Source: Alphaproteobacteria bacterium
GTDB taxonomy: Bacteria > Pseudomonadota > Alphaproteobacteria > Rhodospirillales > Rhodospirillaceae
DNA: 64,000 nt
Assembly (NCBI GenBank): GCA_003246625.1
Contig: QJZR01000010.1
Span: 124,001 to 188,000, forward strand
Reading direction: 5' to 3'
Shown here: positions 1-8,491 of the stretch, piece by piece
Numbering within the stretch: the first letter of the stretch is position 1
Layout of the letters: every line of letters starts with the position of its first letter
Position numbers and translations under genes: made by a program
Notes under the pieces: model-generated
The model's input: only the letters and a program-made list of their open reading frames with translations
Told to the model about the DNA's origin: nothing
Databases searched by the model: none

Positions 1-178
1 GTTCGGTTTCTTCGCCGTCGCCGCCCGGCTCGTCGGCGCCCAGCATCGCCTCCCACTCGGCGGCGGCGCCGCCGTCCTTGGCGGCCTCGGCGGGCTTGTC
101 GTCGGCCATCGCCTCCCATTCCGCCATCAGGGCGTTCTCGTCATCGGCGCTGCGCGGCTTGTCCTCGCCCGGGGTCAT
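1..178 (-). CDS. fliM: Flagellar motor switch protein FliM, N-terminal fragment (runs off window)
   Basis: Reverse-strand ATG at 178 directly downstream of fliL; translates MTPGEDKPRSADDENALMAEWEAMADDKPAEAAKDGGAAAEWEAMLGADEPGGDGEE...; fliL-fliM order; acidic N-terminus. Only 59 aa visible. Confidence 0.6.
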   Translation of the reverse strand, partial: MTPGEDKPRSADDENALMAEWEAMADDKPAEAAKDGGAAAEWEAMLGADEPGGDGEETE

Positions 179-215
179 GGCCCGACCTGCCCTTTCGTCT
201 CGGCGTCAAACGCGC

Positions 216-749
216 CTATTGCACCAGCACGTCCTGGAACAGGACGTCGTTAATCTTGGCCGGGGCCGCGACGCGGTTGACCCGCATCATCAGCTCCTCG
301 CGCAGGCGGTACATCCCCGCCGCGCCTTGCAAATCCTCGACCCGAAGCTCCCGCAGGTAGACCTGGAAGGCGTCGACGATGCGCGGCAGCATCGCCTCGA
401 TCTTCGGGGTATCGACGGCGGAGGACAGTTCCAGACGCACCTTGATCTTCATGTGCGCCGGACGCCGACCCTGCCCGGGGCTGAGGTTGACCAGCATCTC
501 CGGCAGTTCATAGAACACCGGCGGCGCGGTCACCCCCTTCTCCTTGGGGGCCTCGGCCTCCTTCTTGCCGCCGCCCAGCATCGCCACCACCGGATCGGCG
601 AGCCCGGTGAAATAGGCCCCCGCCGCGGCGCCGACGATCAGCAGCAGCGGCAGGACCACCAGCAGAATCAGCTTTTTCTTTCCGCCGGAGGACTTGTCCG
701 TTTCGGGCGAGCCGCCATCCGCGGCATCGTCGTCATAGTCTTCGGCCAT
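216..749 (-). CDS. fliL: Flagellar basal body-associated protein FliL
   Basis: Single TM (KKKLILLVVLPLLLIVGAAAGAYF), conserved C-terminus (YRLREELMMRVNRVAAPAKINDVLFQDVLVQ). Start set at MAEDYDDD (749). Confidence 0.9.
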   Translation of the reverse strand: MAEDYDDDAADGGSPETDKSSGGKKKLILLVVLPLLLIVGAAAGAYFTGLADPVVAMLGGGKKEAEAPKEKGVTAPPVFYELPEMLVNLSPGQGRRPAHMKIKVRLELSSAVDTPKIEAMLPRIVDAFQVYLRELRVEDLQGAAGMYRLREELMMRVNRVAAPAKINDVLFQDVLVQ

Positions 750-832
750 CGCCGTTTCCACCCGCTGATGCTTCCGGTCTTCTCCGCGTCCGAGGCGCAC
801 GCGGAGCGCATCCTTACGGTAGCCGGAATTGT

Positions 833-847
833 TTAAAAAGACGTTGA
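833..847. promoter_or_regulatory. Candidate CtrA box (TTAA-N7-TTGA) upstream of fliL
   Basis: TTAA AAAGACG TTGA, one mismatch to TTAA-N7-TTAA, 84-98 bp upstream of the fliL ATG in the fliL/flgF divergent region. Confidence 0.45.
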
Positions 848-995
848 AAGATACCACGCCCGCGCGCAAGCGGAACCCCGCGCCGCGTCCTCCCGGCGAT
901 TTTTGCCGCCCCGACCCGGCAGCAATGCGCTTTCCGCCCCGGAAACGCCCGCCGGAAAACCGATATCACCTTTATAAATCATACAGATAACCTGT

Positions 996-1011
996 TGGCA
1001 CAGGGGGTGCA
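996..1011 (+). promoter_or_regulatory. Sigma-54 promoter (-24/-12) for flgF operon
   Basis: TGGCACAGGGGGTGCA: GG-N10-GC spacing, 75 bp upstream of flgF ATG. Confidence 0.75.
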
Positions 1012-1085
1012 TATGGAACGGCAAGAAACCCGAGCCGCCGCTTGAACGGCAGGCCGGAAACGACAAGACAAAGACGGGAACGATC

Positions 1086-1829
1086 ATGGAAAACGCCGGG
1101 TACATCGCGCTGAGCCGCCAGACCGCCCTATGGCGGCAGATGGACCAGATCGCCAACAACATGGCGAACGTCAACACCCCCGGATTCAAGGGGGAGAAGG
1201 TGCTCTTCACCGATTATCTGGCGAAGGTGCGCACCGACCGTTCGCTGTTCCGCGACACCATCGCCTACACCGAGGACTTCGGCATGGCCCGCGACCTCAC
1301 CGAGGGCGCGATGGAGACCACCGGCAACCCCTTCGACGTGGCGATCAAGGGCGACGGCTACTTCGCCGTGGAGGCGGAGAACGGCAACCGCTACTACACC
1401 CGCAACGGCCATTTCAAGCTGAACGCGGACGGCCAGATCACCACCACCTCGGGCGAGCTTCTGCTCTCCGACAACGACCAGCCGATCATCCTGGCCCCCA
1501 CCGAAAGCGAGATCACCATCGCCCGCGACGGCAGCATCTCCACCGAGAACGGCCCGATCGGCCGTCTGCGCCTGGTCGGCTTCGACGATCAGCGCGCCCT
1601 GAAGAAGGTGTCGAACGGCCTTTACGACGCGGGCGAGCAGACGCCGACGGCGGTCGCCAACCCCCACGTGGTGCAGGGAATGCTGGAAGGCTCCAACGTC
1701 AACCCGATCAACGAAATCACCCAGATGATCTCGGTGCAGCGGTCCTACGAGACGGCGCAGAAGATGATCGAAACCGAAAACGACCGGCAGCGCCAGGCGA
1801 TCGACGCCTTCGCCAAGCAGTTCAGCTGA
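1086..1829 (+). CDS. flgF: Flagellar basal-body rod protein FlgF
   Basis: N-term MENAGYIALSRQTALWRQMDQIANNMANVNTPGFKGEK; C-term NVNPINEITQMISVQRSYETAQKMI; followed by FlgG. Confidence 0.93.
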   Translation: MENAGYIALSRQTALWRQMDQIANNMANVNTPGFKGEKVLFTDYLAKVRTDRSLFRDTIAYTEDFGMARDLTEGAMETTGNPFDVAIKGDGYFAVEAENGNRYYTRNGHFKLNADGQITTTSGELLLSDNDQPIILAPTESEITIARDGSISTENGPIGRLRLVGFDDQRALKKVSNGLYDAGEQTPTAVANPHVVQGMLEGSNVNPINEITQMISVQRSYETAQKMIETENDRQRQAIDAFAKQFS

Positions 1830-1854
1830 CCCCGGCTAGGAAAGGAAGACCACC

Positions 1855-2640
1855 ATGCGCTCCTTGAGCATTGCGGCGACCGGGATGCAGGCCCAGCAGA
1901 CCAACGTCGAGGTGATTTCGAACAACATCGCCAACATGAACACCACGGCGTACAGCCGCCGCCGGGCCGAGTTCAACGACCTGCTCTATCAGAACCTGCG
2001 CCGCCAGGGCGCGGCGACCTCGGACGCGGGCACGGTGGTTCCGGCGGGGGTGCAGTTGGGCCTGGGCGTGCGCACCGCGGCGGTCTACCGCATCACCGAA
2101 CAGGGCAGCCTGACCAACACCGACAACACCCTCGACCTCGCCATCGAGGGCAAGGGCTACTTCCAGATCACCCTGCCCTCGGGCGAGACCGCCTACACCC
2201 GCGCCGGTTCGTTCCAGCTGTCCTCCACCGGGCAGATGGTCACCAACGACGGCTACACGGTGCAGCCGGGCATCACCATTCCGAACAACGCCACCTCGGT
2301 CACCGTCAACGCCTCGGGCGAGGTGTGGGTGAAGATCGACGGCCAGACCACCCAGACCAACGTCGGCGCCCTGCAGATCGCCACCTTCATCAACGAGGCG
2401 GGGATGGAGGCGATCGGCGACAACCTCTACATGGAAACCACCGCCTCGGGCACGCCGACCACCGGCACGCCGGACTCCACGGGTTTCGGCTCGATCCTGC
2501 AGGGGTACCTGGAAACCTCGAACGTCAACGTGGTCACCGAGATCACCGACCTGATCAGCGCGCAACGCGCCTATGAAATGAACTCCAAGGTGATCCAGAC
2601 CTCGGACGAGATGCTCAACACCGTCACCTCGATGAAGTGA
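1855..2640 (+). CDS. flgG: Flagellar basal-body rod protein FlgG
   Basis: MRSLSIAATGMQAQQTNVEVISNNIANMNTTAYSRRRAEF...; C-term NVNVVTEITDLISAQRAYEMNSKVIQTSDEML. Confidence 0.97.
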   Translation: MRSLSIAATGMQAQQTNVEVISNNIANMNTTAYSRRRAEFNDLLYQNLRRQGAATSDAGTVVPAGVQLGLGVRTAAVYRITEQGSLTNTDNTLDLAIEGKGYFQITLPSGETAYTRAGSFQLSSTGQMVTNDGYTVQPGITIPNNATSVTVNASGEVWVKIDGQTTQTNVGALQIATFINEAGMEAIGDNLYMETTASGTPTTGTPDSTGFGSILQGYLETSNVNVVTEITDLISAQRAYEMNSKVIQTSDEMLNTVTSMK

Positions 2641-2653
2641 TCGGGAAAACGGC

Positions 2654-3682
2654 GTGAGGAGGTTCGCGATGAAACGCATGGCATGGATACTGGGAACCCT
2701 GGCCGCCCTGGGCGCCGCCCTGCCGCCCGCGGCGGGCACGGCGCTGGCCGCCGGAACCGTGGAGGTCTCCCCCTCCCGCGCCGAGGCGTTCAACACCCTC
2801 AACCCGGTGATTCCGGTGCGCGGCGCGGTGGTCAAGGTCAGCGACATCTTCACCGGCCCGATTCCGCGCGGCGACCGCGCGGTGCTGGCCGCCCCCGCCC
2901 CCGGCGAGCGGAGCGTCCTCGACGCCGACCTGTTGCTGCGCATCGCGCGGGCCTATGGCCTGGACTGGAAGCCCGCCTCGCGCGAGATCAAGGCGGTGGT
3001 GAAGCGGGAAAGCCGCACCCTCAGCCAATCCGAGATCATCGCCGAGGTGCGCGCCGCCCTGGAAGCCGAGGGCGCGCCCCAATCGGCCGAAATCGTGCCG
3101 TCGTCGTCGTCGCTGTCCATCTCCCTGCCGGCCGACGCGGTTCCCACCGTCGACGTCGGCCAAGTGTCCTACGACCCGCGGACGAAGCGTTTCTCGACGG
3201 TGGTCGACATCACCGCGGCCGAGGACGGCCGCGTCGTCTTCACCCGGCAGATGACGGTGGGCGGACGCATCTATCCCACCGAGCCGGTGCTGGTGCTGAC
3301 CGCCTCGCTCAACCGCGGCGACATCATCCGGCCGGAACACGTGACCGTCGCCAACCTGCGCGCCGACACGGTGCGCGAAGGCGCCATCACCGATGCCTTC
3401 GCCCTGGTCGGCAAACAGGCCCGCCGCGCCATCCGCGAGGGCGAACCGATCCGCGCCAACCAGGTCCAGACGCCGGTCCTGGTGCGTCGCGGCGACGAGG
3501 TGGTGGTCTTCTACGCCCTGAAGACGATGAACCTGACCGCCAAGGGCAAGGCCCTGGACGCGGGCGGACAGGGCGAACACATCCGCGTCCTCAACCCGAA
3601 AAGCAACCGCATCCTGACGGCGAAGGTCGTCCAGGCCAATCAGGTGGTGGTCGATACCGCCACCCAGACGGCCCAGCGCTGA
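2654..3682 (+). CDS. flgA: Flagellar basal body P-ring formation chaperone FlgA
   Basis: Signal peptide; SAF-like region (VLVLTASLNRGDIIRPEHVTVANLR...GKQARRAIREGEPIRANQVQTPVLVRRGDEVVV). Confidence 0.93.
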   Translation: MRRFAMKRMAWILGTLAALGAALPPAAGTALAAGTVEVSPSRAEAFNTLNPVIPVRGAVVKVSDIFTGPIPRGDRAVLAAPAPGERSVLDADLLLRIARAYGLDWKPASREIKAVVKRESRTLSQSEIIAEVRAALEAEGAPQSAEIVPSSSSLSISLPADAVPTVDVGQVSYDPRTKRFSTVVDITAAEDGRVVFTRQMTVGGRIYPTEPVLVLTASLNRGDIIRPEHVTVANLRADTVREGAITDAFALVGKQARRAIREGEPIRANQVQTPVLVRRGDEVVVFYALKTMNLTAKGKALDAGGQGEHIRVLNPKSNRILTAKVVQANQVVVDTATQTAQR

Positions 3683-3698
3683 GGGAGGGAAGGCGACG

Positions 3699-4472
3699 AT
3701 GAGCACCCACGCGAAACGACCCGATCCGGCCCTGCGCCTTGCCGCGCTGACCCTGGCAGGGCTGCTCCTCACCGGTTGCAACGCCCTGACCCGCCTGTCC
3801 GAGCTGGGCGAGGAACCGAAGCTGAGCGAAATCTCCAACCCCACCGAGAAGGCGGGCTATCGGCCGGTGACGATGCCGATGCCGGACACCGAAACCCCGC
3901 GCCCGATGGCCAATTCCCTGTGGCGGCCCGGCGCCCGCGCCTTCTTCAAGGACCAGCGCGCCGCCAAGGTCGGCGACATCCTGACGGTGTCGGTCTCCAT
4001 CGCCGACAGCGCGTCGCTGTCCAACACCTCGAAGCAGAATCGCGGCGGCGACGGCGAAAGCATGGGGATCACCAGCCTGCTCGGCCTGGAAAACAGCATC
4101 AACAAGGTGCTGCCGAACACGGTGGACCCGACCACCATGGTCTCGGGCGTCACCAGTTCGCGCGACCACACCGGCACCGGCTCGATCGCCCGGACCGAGA
4201 CGATCAAGATTTCGGTCGCCGCGGTGGTGGTGCAGGTGCTGCCCAACGGCAACCTGGTGATCGCCGGCAGCCAAGAGGTCCGCGTCAACTACGAATTGCG
4301 GCAGTTGCAGGTTTCGGGCGTGATCCGGCGCGAGGACATCAGTTCCACCAACACCGTCGCTTCCAGCGCCATCGCCGAACTGCGCGTCGCCTATGGCGGG
4401 CGCGGCACCATCAGCGACATGCAGACGCCGCGTTACGGCTCGCAGCTCCTGGACGTCATCCTGCCCTTCTAA
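3699..4472 (+). CDS. flgH: Flagellar L-ring protein FlgH (lipoprotein)
   Basis: Lipobox LLLTGCNAL; SLWRPGARAFFKDQRAAKVGDILTVSVSIADSA...; VQVLPNGNLVIAGSQEVRVNYELRQLQVSGVIRREDI. Confidence 0.95.
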   Translation: MSTHAKRPDPALRLAALTLAGLLLTGCNALTRLSELGEEPKLSEISNPTEKAGYRPVTMPMPDTETPRPMANSLWRPGARAFFKDQRAAKVGDILTVSVSIADSASLSNTSKQNRGGDGESMGITSLLGLENSINKVLPNTVDPTTMVSGVTSSRDHTGTGSIARTETIKISVAAVVVQVLPNGNLVIAGSQEVRVNYELRQLQVSGVIRREDISSTNTVASSAIAELRVAYGGRGTISDMQTPRYGSQLLDVILPF

Positions 4473-4507
4473 GTCTTTCGTTTCCGCGGCGTTTTCCCGT
4501 CTGCCGC

Positions 4508-4538
4508 AAGGGTCCGGCCTCTGGCCGGACCCTTTTTT
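4508..4538 (+). terminator. Rho-independent terminator after flgFGAH
   Basis: AAGGGTCCGGCC-tct-GGCCGGACCCTTTTTT, 12-bp perfect stem plus T-run. Confidence 0.9.
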
Positions 4539-4705
4539 CATTCGCCGAAAACCCGGGTGCGTTGATGACTTGGTAAGGATTCCGGGTTAAACCTTAAGTG
4601 GAGAGTTTATGCATCCCCTCGGCGCGCCCGAATGGCGTGAAGGGAACCGCATCGTGAACGGCCCGTCGGCGAAAAATGGCGGGCGCACTCATGGGAGACA
4701 GCCGA

Positions 4706-5059
4706 ATGACCACCGAGAACAAAACGTTGTCCAGCTTCGAGGAAGACGCGTTCGCCCTGACCCGCGCGGCGGTGGACCTCTCCCAGGCGCTGGAAAATGG
4801 CGACCAGACGGCGTTGGCCGCCGCCCTGGACGAGAACCTGAACCTGTGGACGGCGATCAAGACCCTGGTCGCGCGCACCGACTGCAAGCTGCCGGAGGAC
4901 ATCCGCACCAACCTGACCCGACTGTCCGAATACACCGCCAAGGTGACCTTCGACCTGTCGAAGCAGCGGCAGACGGAAAAGATCGAGGTTCTGATCAACA
5001 CCAACCTGCAAATCGCCGAGGGCCTTCTGGAAGGCGCCGCCAAGTCGGCGAAGCAGTAA
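4706..5059 (+). CDS. FlaF-like flagellar regulator paralog
   Basis: LNLWTAIKTLVARTDCKLPEDIRTNLTRLSEYTAKVT...IEVLINTNLQIAEGL matches the layout of the FlaF at 16287-16670 (LLWTIIQADIVEPENKLPPEIKANIMSLSIFV...LETLININRNLAAGL). Confidence 0.7.
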   Translation: MTTENKTLSSFEEDAFALTRAAVDLSQALENGDQTALAAALDENLNLWTAIKTLVARTDCKLPEDIRTNLTRLSEYTAKVTFDLSKQRQTEKIEVLINTNLQIAEGLLEGAAKSAKQ

Positions 5060-5083
5060 CCCTCGCGACGGCGCCCCGCCAAA

Positions 5084-5117
5084 CGAAAACCCCCGCCGAA
5101 TTCGGCGGGGGTTTTCG
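5084..5117. terminator. Bidirectional terminator (34-bp perfect palindrome)
   Basis: CGAAAACCCCCGCCGAA|TTCGGCGGGGGTTTTCG between convergent genes. Confidence 0.9.
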
Positions 5118-5138
5118 CATTCCGGAAGCGGCCCGGAA

Positions 5139-5555
5139 TCATTCGTCGCGGTGGGTACGCTCCAGCCGCTCGTGACGCTCCTGCGCCTCCAGCGACAAGG
5201 TGGCGATGGGGCGGGCCTCCAGACGGCGGATGCCGATCGGCTCGTTGGTTTCCTGGCAATAACCGTAGGTCCCGGTTTCGACCCGTTGCAGGGCCTCGTC
5301 GATCTTGGCGATCAGCTTGCGGGCCCGGTCGCGGGTGCGCAGTTCCAGCGCACGGTCGGTTTCCGACGAGGCGCGGTCGGCGATGTCCGCCTCGTTGACC
5401 GGACCTTCCTTGAGGTGGTCGAGGGTTTCCTCGGACTCGCGCAACAGGTCGGCCCGCCAGTCCAGAAGCTTACGGCGGAAGTACTCGACCATCCGCTCGT
5501 TCATGAATTCTTCGTCCTCGGACGGCCGATAATCCGGCGACAACACCACGGTCAT
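5139..5555 (-). CDS. dksA: DksA/TraR-family RNA polymerase-binding transcription factor
   Basis: MNERMVEYFRRKLLDWRADLLRESEETLDHLKE...ADRASSETDRALELRTRDRARKLIAKIDEALQRVETGTYGYCQETNEPIGIRRLEARPIATLSLEAQERHER. Start set at MTVVLSP. Confidence 0.9.
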   Translation of the reverse strand: MTVVLSPDYRPSEDEEFMNERMVEYFRRKLLDWRADLLRESEETLDHLKEGPVNEADIADRASSETDRALELRTRDRARKLIAKIDEALQRVETGTYGYCQETNEPIGIRRLEARPIATLSLEAQERHERLERTHRDE

Positions 5556-5724
5556 ACCTGCCTTATCCTCCCCAGCTCGGACATGCCCCTTCCCGGGGCC
5601 CGGGCCGACGCCCAAAACTTCGCGGCTGGCAATATAGGGACGGACGGTCATCTGAGCAACAACTTCCGTATGGGGAAAAGCATCCGGAACGCGCATCCCA
5701 CCCGCGCGACCCGGCAGACGTGCG

Positions 5725-6162
5725 TCACATCCCCCGCCGCAGCTTGGCCAATTCGACCTCGGCGCGCAGTTCGATCTCGTCGAGAATGGCCGACAGACGG
5801 GGGTCGATTCCCTCTTCCCGCTTGCTGCGCACCATCCGCGCCAGGTCGGCCAGATCCTCTTTCGGCACCGCCCCCGCCAACAGGCCCAGGCGCACGCCGT
5901 CCAGCCGGTCCAGAATTTCCTCGCCGCGCCGCGCCTGACGCTCGCGCGATCGCGCGCCGCCGTCGGGGTCGACCATCTGGGTGGCGAGAATCGCCTCCAC
6001 CCCGCTCAGCGACACCGGACCGTCGACGGCGCCGACGTCGTCGGTCTCGCCGATCGCCCGGTCAAGGATGTCGGCGAAGCCCGCCGCGGCAACCTTGCCG
6101 CGCGTATCGGTCTTGCGGGTCCGCTGCGTCGCGGACGTCGAGCCGGTGGCACCGACCTTCAT
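5725..6162 (-). CDS. fliX: Flagellar assembly regulator FliX
   Basis: FADIL...VDGPVSLSGVEAILATQMVD...RRGEEILDRLDGVRLGLLAG; divergent from flgI, as in Caulobacter-type loci. Confidence 0.85.
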   Translation of the reverse strand: MKVGATGSTSATQRTRKTDTRGKVAAAGFADILDRAIGETDDVGAVDGPVSLSGVEAILATQMVDPDGGARSRERQARRGEEILDRLDGVRLGLLAGAVPKEDLADLARMVRSKREEGIDPRLSAILDEIELRAEVELAKLRRGM

Positions 6163-6385
6163 ACGATGTTTTCCTTCCCGTATCCGCCCAGGCTGCCGCG
6201 CACCCCGGGCGGGGATATTCTATCGCCATCGGAGTCCCCGCTAAATGGGCAATATTTGCCGCCCACGCAAGCCGGAAACGGCGGGCGGCAGTTCTTTCCC
6301 AGCACCTCGCGCTTTTTGCCGCCCGGCGGCCGGATTTTTCCGGAATTTTCCGGATTATGCGTTGCTTATCAAGCACATGACCTGT

Positions 6386-6400
6386 GGCACGGGTTTCGCA
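6386..6400 (+). promoter_or_regulatory. Sigma-54 promoter upstream of flgI
   Basis: TGGCACGGGTTTCGCA: GG-N10-GC spacing, near-consensus -24 (TGGCACG), 65-80 bp upstream of flgI ATG. Confidence 0.8.
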
Positions 6401-6464
6401 AGTGAATGCCGGGAAGGAGTCCCCCTTCCCGGACTTTCGTGGTTTCAGCAATCGGGTTTCGACC

Positions 6465-7622
6465 ATGGGCATGCGGACTGACAGCAAAACCGGCTTGCGC
6501 GGCGGCCTCCTCGGACGGCTTTTCGCGGCGGCGGCGATGGCGGCGGCGGTCGTCGCGGCCCCCGCCGACGGCTGGGCTTCGTCCCGCATCAAGGACATCG
6601 CCACCGTCGAAGGGGTGCGCGAGAACGTCCTCATCGGCTACGGCCTGGTGGTCGGCCTGAACGGCACCGGCGACAGCGTCAACGACATGACCTTCACCAA
6701 GGAAAGCCTGATCGCGATGCTGGAACGGCTGGGCATCAACACCCGCGACGGCAAGGTCGACGCCGACAACATCGCGGCGGTGATGGTCACCGGCACCCTG
6801 CCGCCGTTCGGCCGCCAGGGCAGCCGCGTCGACATCACCGTTTCGGCGATGGGCGACGCGAAGAGCCTGCAGGGCGGCACCCTTCTGGTCACCCCCCTGA
6901 TCGGCGCCGACGGCGAGGTCTACGCCGTCGCCCAGGGCAACGTGACGATCGGCGGCTTTTCCGCCTCTGGCCAGGGGCAAAGCGTGGTCAAGGCGGTGCC
7001 GACCTCGGGCCGCATCGCCAACGGCGCGATCATCGAGCGCGAGATCCCCTTCTCGATGAACTCGATGCAGGACGTGAAGCTGTCGCTGCGCAGCCCCGAC
7101 TTCACCACCGCGCGGCGCATCGCGCAGGCGGTCAACGCCTTTCTCGGCACCCGCACCGCGCGCGCCATCGATCCCAGCACCGTGCAGATGACGATTCCGC
7201 CCAACTATTCGGGTAGCGTCGTCGACATGATCACCGACGTCGAGCAGCTGCGCGTCGAGCCCGATCAGACCGCCCGCGTGGTGATCGACGAACGCTCGGG
7301 CATCATCGTCATCGGTTCGCAGGTGCGGATCAGCGAGGTGGCGATCGCCCAGGGCAACCTGACCATCCGCGTCACCGAGACGCCGCAGGTGTCGCAGCCC
7401 GCGCCGTTCTCCACCACCGGCACGACGACGACGGTGCCGCGCACCGACATCCAGGTGGACGAGGACAAGAACAAGCGCTTGGCCATCGTCAACGAGGGCG
7501 TGTCGCTGCAGGAACTGGTCGACGGACTGAACGCGCTGGGCGTCGGCCCCCGCGACATGATCGGCATCCTGCAGGCGATCAAGGCCGCGGGCGCCCTGCA
7601 CGCCGAGATCGAGGTGATGTGA
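6465..7622 (+). CDS. flgI: Flagellar P-ring protein FlgI
   Basis: SRIKDIATVEGVRENVLIGYGLVVGLNGTGDSVNDMTFTKESL...; C-term LQELVDGLNALGVGPRDMIGILQAIKAAGALHAEIEVM. Confidence 0.97.
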   Translation: MGMRTDSKTGLRGGLLGRLFAAAAMAAAVVAAPADGWASSRIKDIATVEGVRENVLIGYGLVVGLNGTGDSVNDMTFTKESLIAMLERLGINTRDGKVDADNIAAVMVTGTLPPFGRQGSRVDITVSAMGDAKSLQGGTLLVTPLIGADGEVYAVAQGNVTIGGFSASGQGQSVVKAVPTSGRIANGAIIEREIPFSMNSMQDVKLSLRSPDFTTARRIAQAVNAFLGTRTARAIDPSTVQMTIPPNYSGSVVDMITDVEQLRVEPDQTARVVIDERSGIIVIGSQVRISEVAIAQGNLTIRVTETPQVSQPAPFSTTGTTTTVPRTDIQVDEDKNKRLAIVNEGVSLQELVDGLNALGVGPRDMIGILQAIKAAGALHAEIEVM

Positions 7623-7966
7623 TGAGCACCGCCCTCCCCCTCTCCGCCACCGCTTCCGACCTCGCCTCCCTGACCGGGGGCGGGGCCCGTGCCGCCGCGG
7701 CGGCGAACGCGGCGAAGACGGCCTCGGGCCGCGACGGCGTCACCAAGGCGGCCCAGGACTTCGAGGCGATGTTCCTCAGCCAGATGCTGCAATGCATGTT
7801 CGAGGGGGTCGACGCCGACCCCGTCTTCGGCGGCGGCAACGCCGAGAACATGTACCGTTCGCTGATGATCGACGAATACGGCAAGCAGGTCGCCAAACGC
7901 GGCGGCATCGGCATCGCCGAACAGGTGAGCCGGACCCTGCTGGCCGCACAGGAGAAACGGATATGA
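7619..7966 (+). CDS. flgJ: Flagellar rod-binding protein (FlgJ N-terminal domain only)
   Basis: KAAQDFEAMFLSQMLQCMFEGVDADPVFGGGNAENMYRSLMIDEYGKQVAKRGGIGIAEQV; no muramidase domain. Confidence 0.88.
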   Translation: MMSTALPLSATASDLASLTGGGARAAAAANAAKTASGRDGVTKAAQDFEAMFLSQMLQCMFEGVDADPVFGGGNAENMYRSLMIDEYGKQVAKRGGIGIAEQVSRTLLAAQEKRI

Positions 7967-8436
7967 CCCCCGCACCGCAGACCGAACCCGTCAAGACGGA
8001 CCGGAACCGCCGCAGCCTCGACGACCTGCGCCTGGTGATGGCCAACCTGGCCGAACTGATCGACGCCGAGAACAAGGCCCTGGCCGGGCACGACATCGAC
8101 GCGGTGAAGGCGCTGTCCGCCAACAAGTGGACGCTGACCCGGAATTACCGCAACCAGATGCAGGCGATCGCCGACGCCCCCGACATCCTGCAGATCCTGG
8201 AGGCGGACGAACGCGACAGCCTGCGCGACCTGGGCCTGCGCCTGCAAAACGTGACCGAACACAACGAACGCCTGCTCTCCGCCAACATCACCGCCGCCAA
8301 CCGGGTGATGCATGCGGTGGTCGAGGGCGTGCGCCAGTCCCAGGAACGCAACGCGATCTACGGAAAATCCGGTTCGCTGCGGGGCGGCACCGCCGACGGC
8401 CGCCCGATGGCGGTGAGCTTCAACAAGGAACTTTAG
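7963..8436 (+). CDS. FlgN-like flagellar export chaperone
   Basis: ATGA overlap with flgJ; predicted coiled alpha-helical protein (LIDAENKALAGHDIDAVKALSANKWTLTRNYRNQMQAI) immediately upstream of flgK. Confidence 0.65.
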   Translation: MTPAPQTEPVKTDRNRRSLDDLRLVMANLAELIDAENKALAGHDIDAVKALSANKWTLTRNYRNQMQAIADAPDILQILEADERDSLRDLGLRLQNVTEHNERLLSANITAANRVMHAVVEGVRQSQERNAIYGKSGSLRGGTADGRPMAVSFNKEL

Positions 8437-8491
8437 GACCCTACGCCCCCGGCGCCACGGCGCCGACAGGAACGCACGGGAGAAACGGAAT

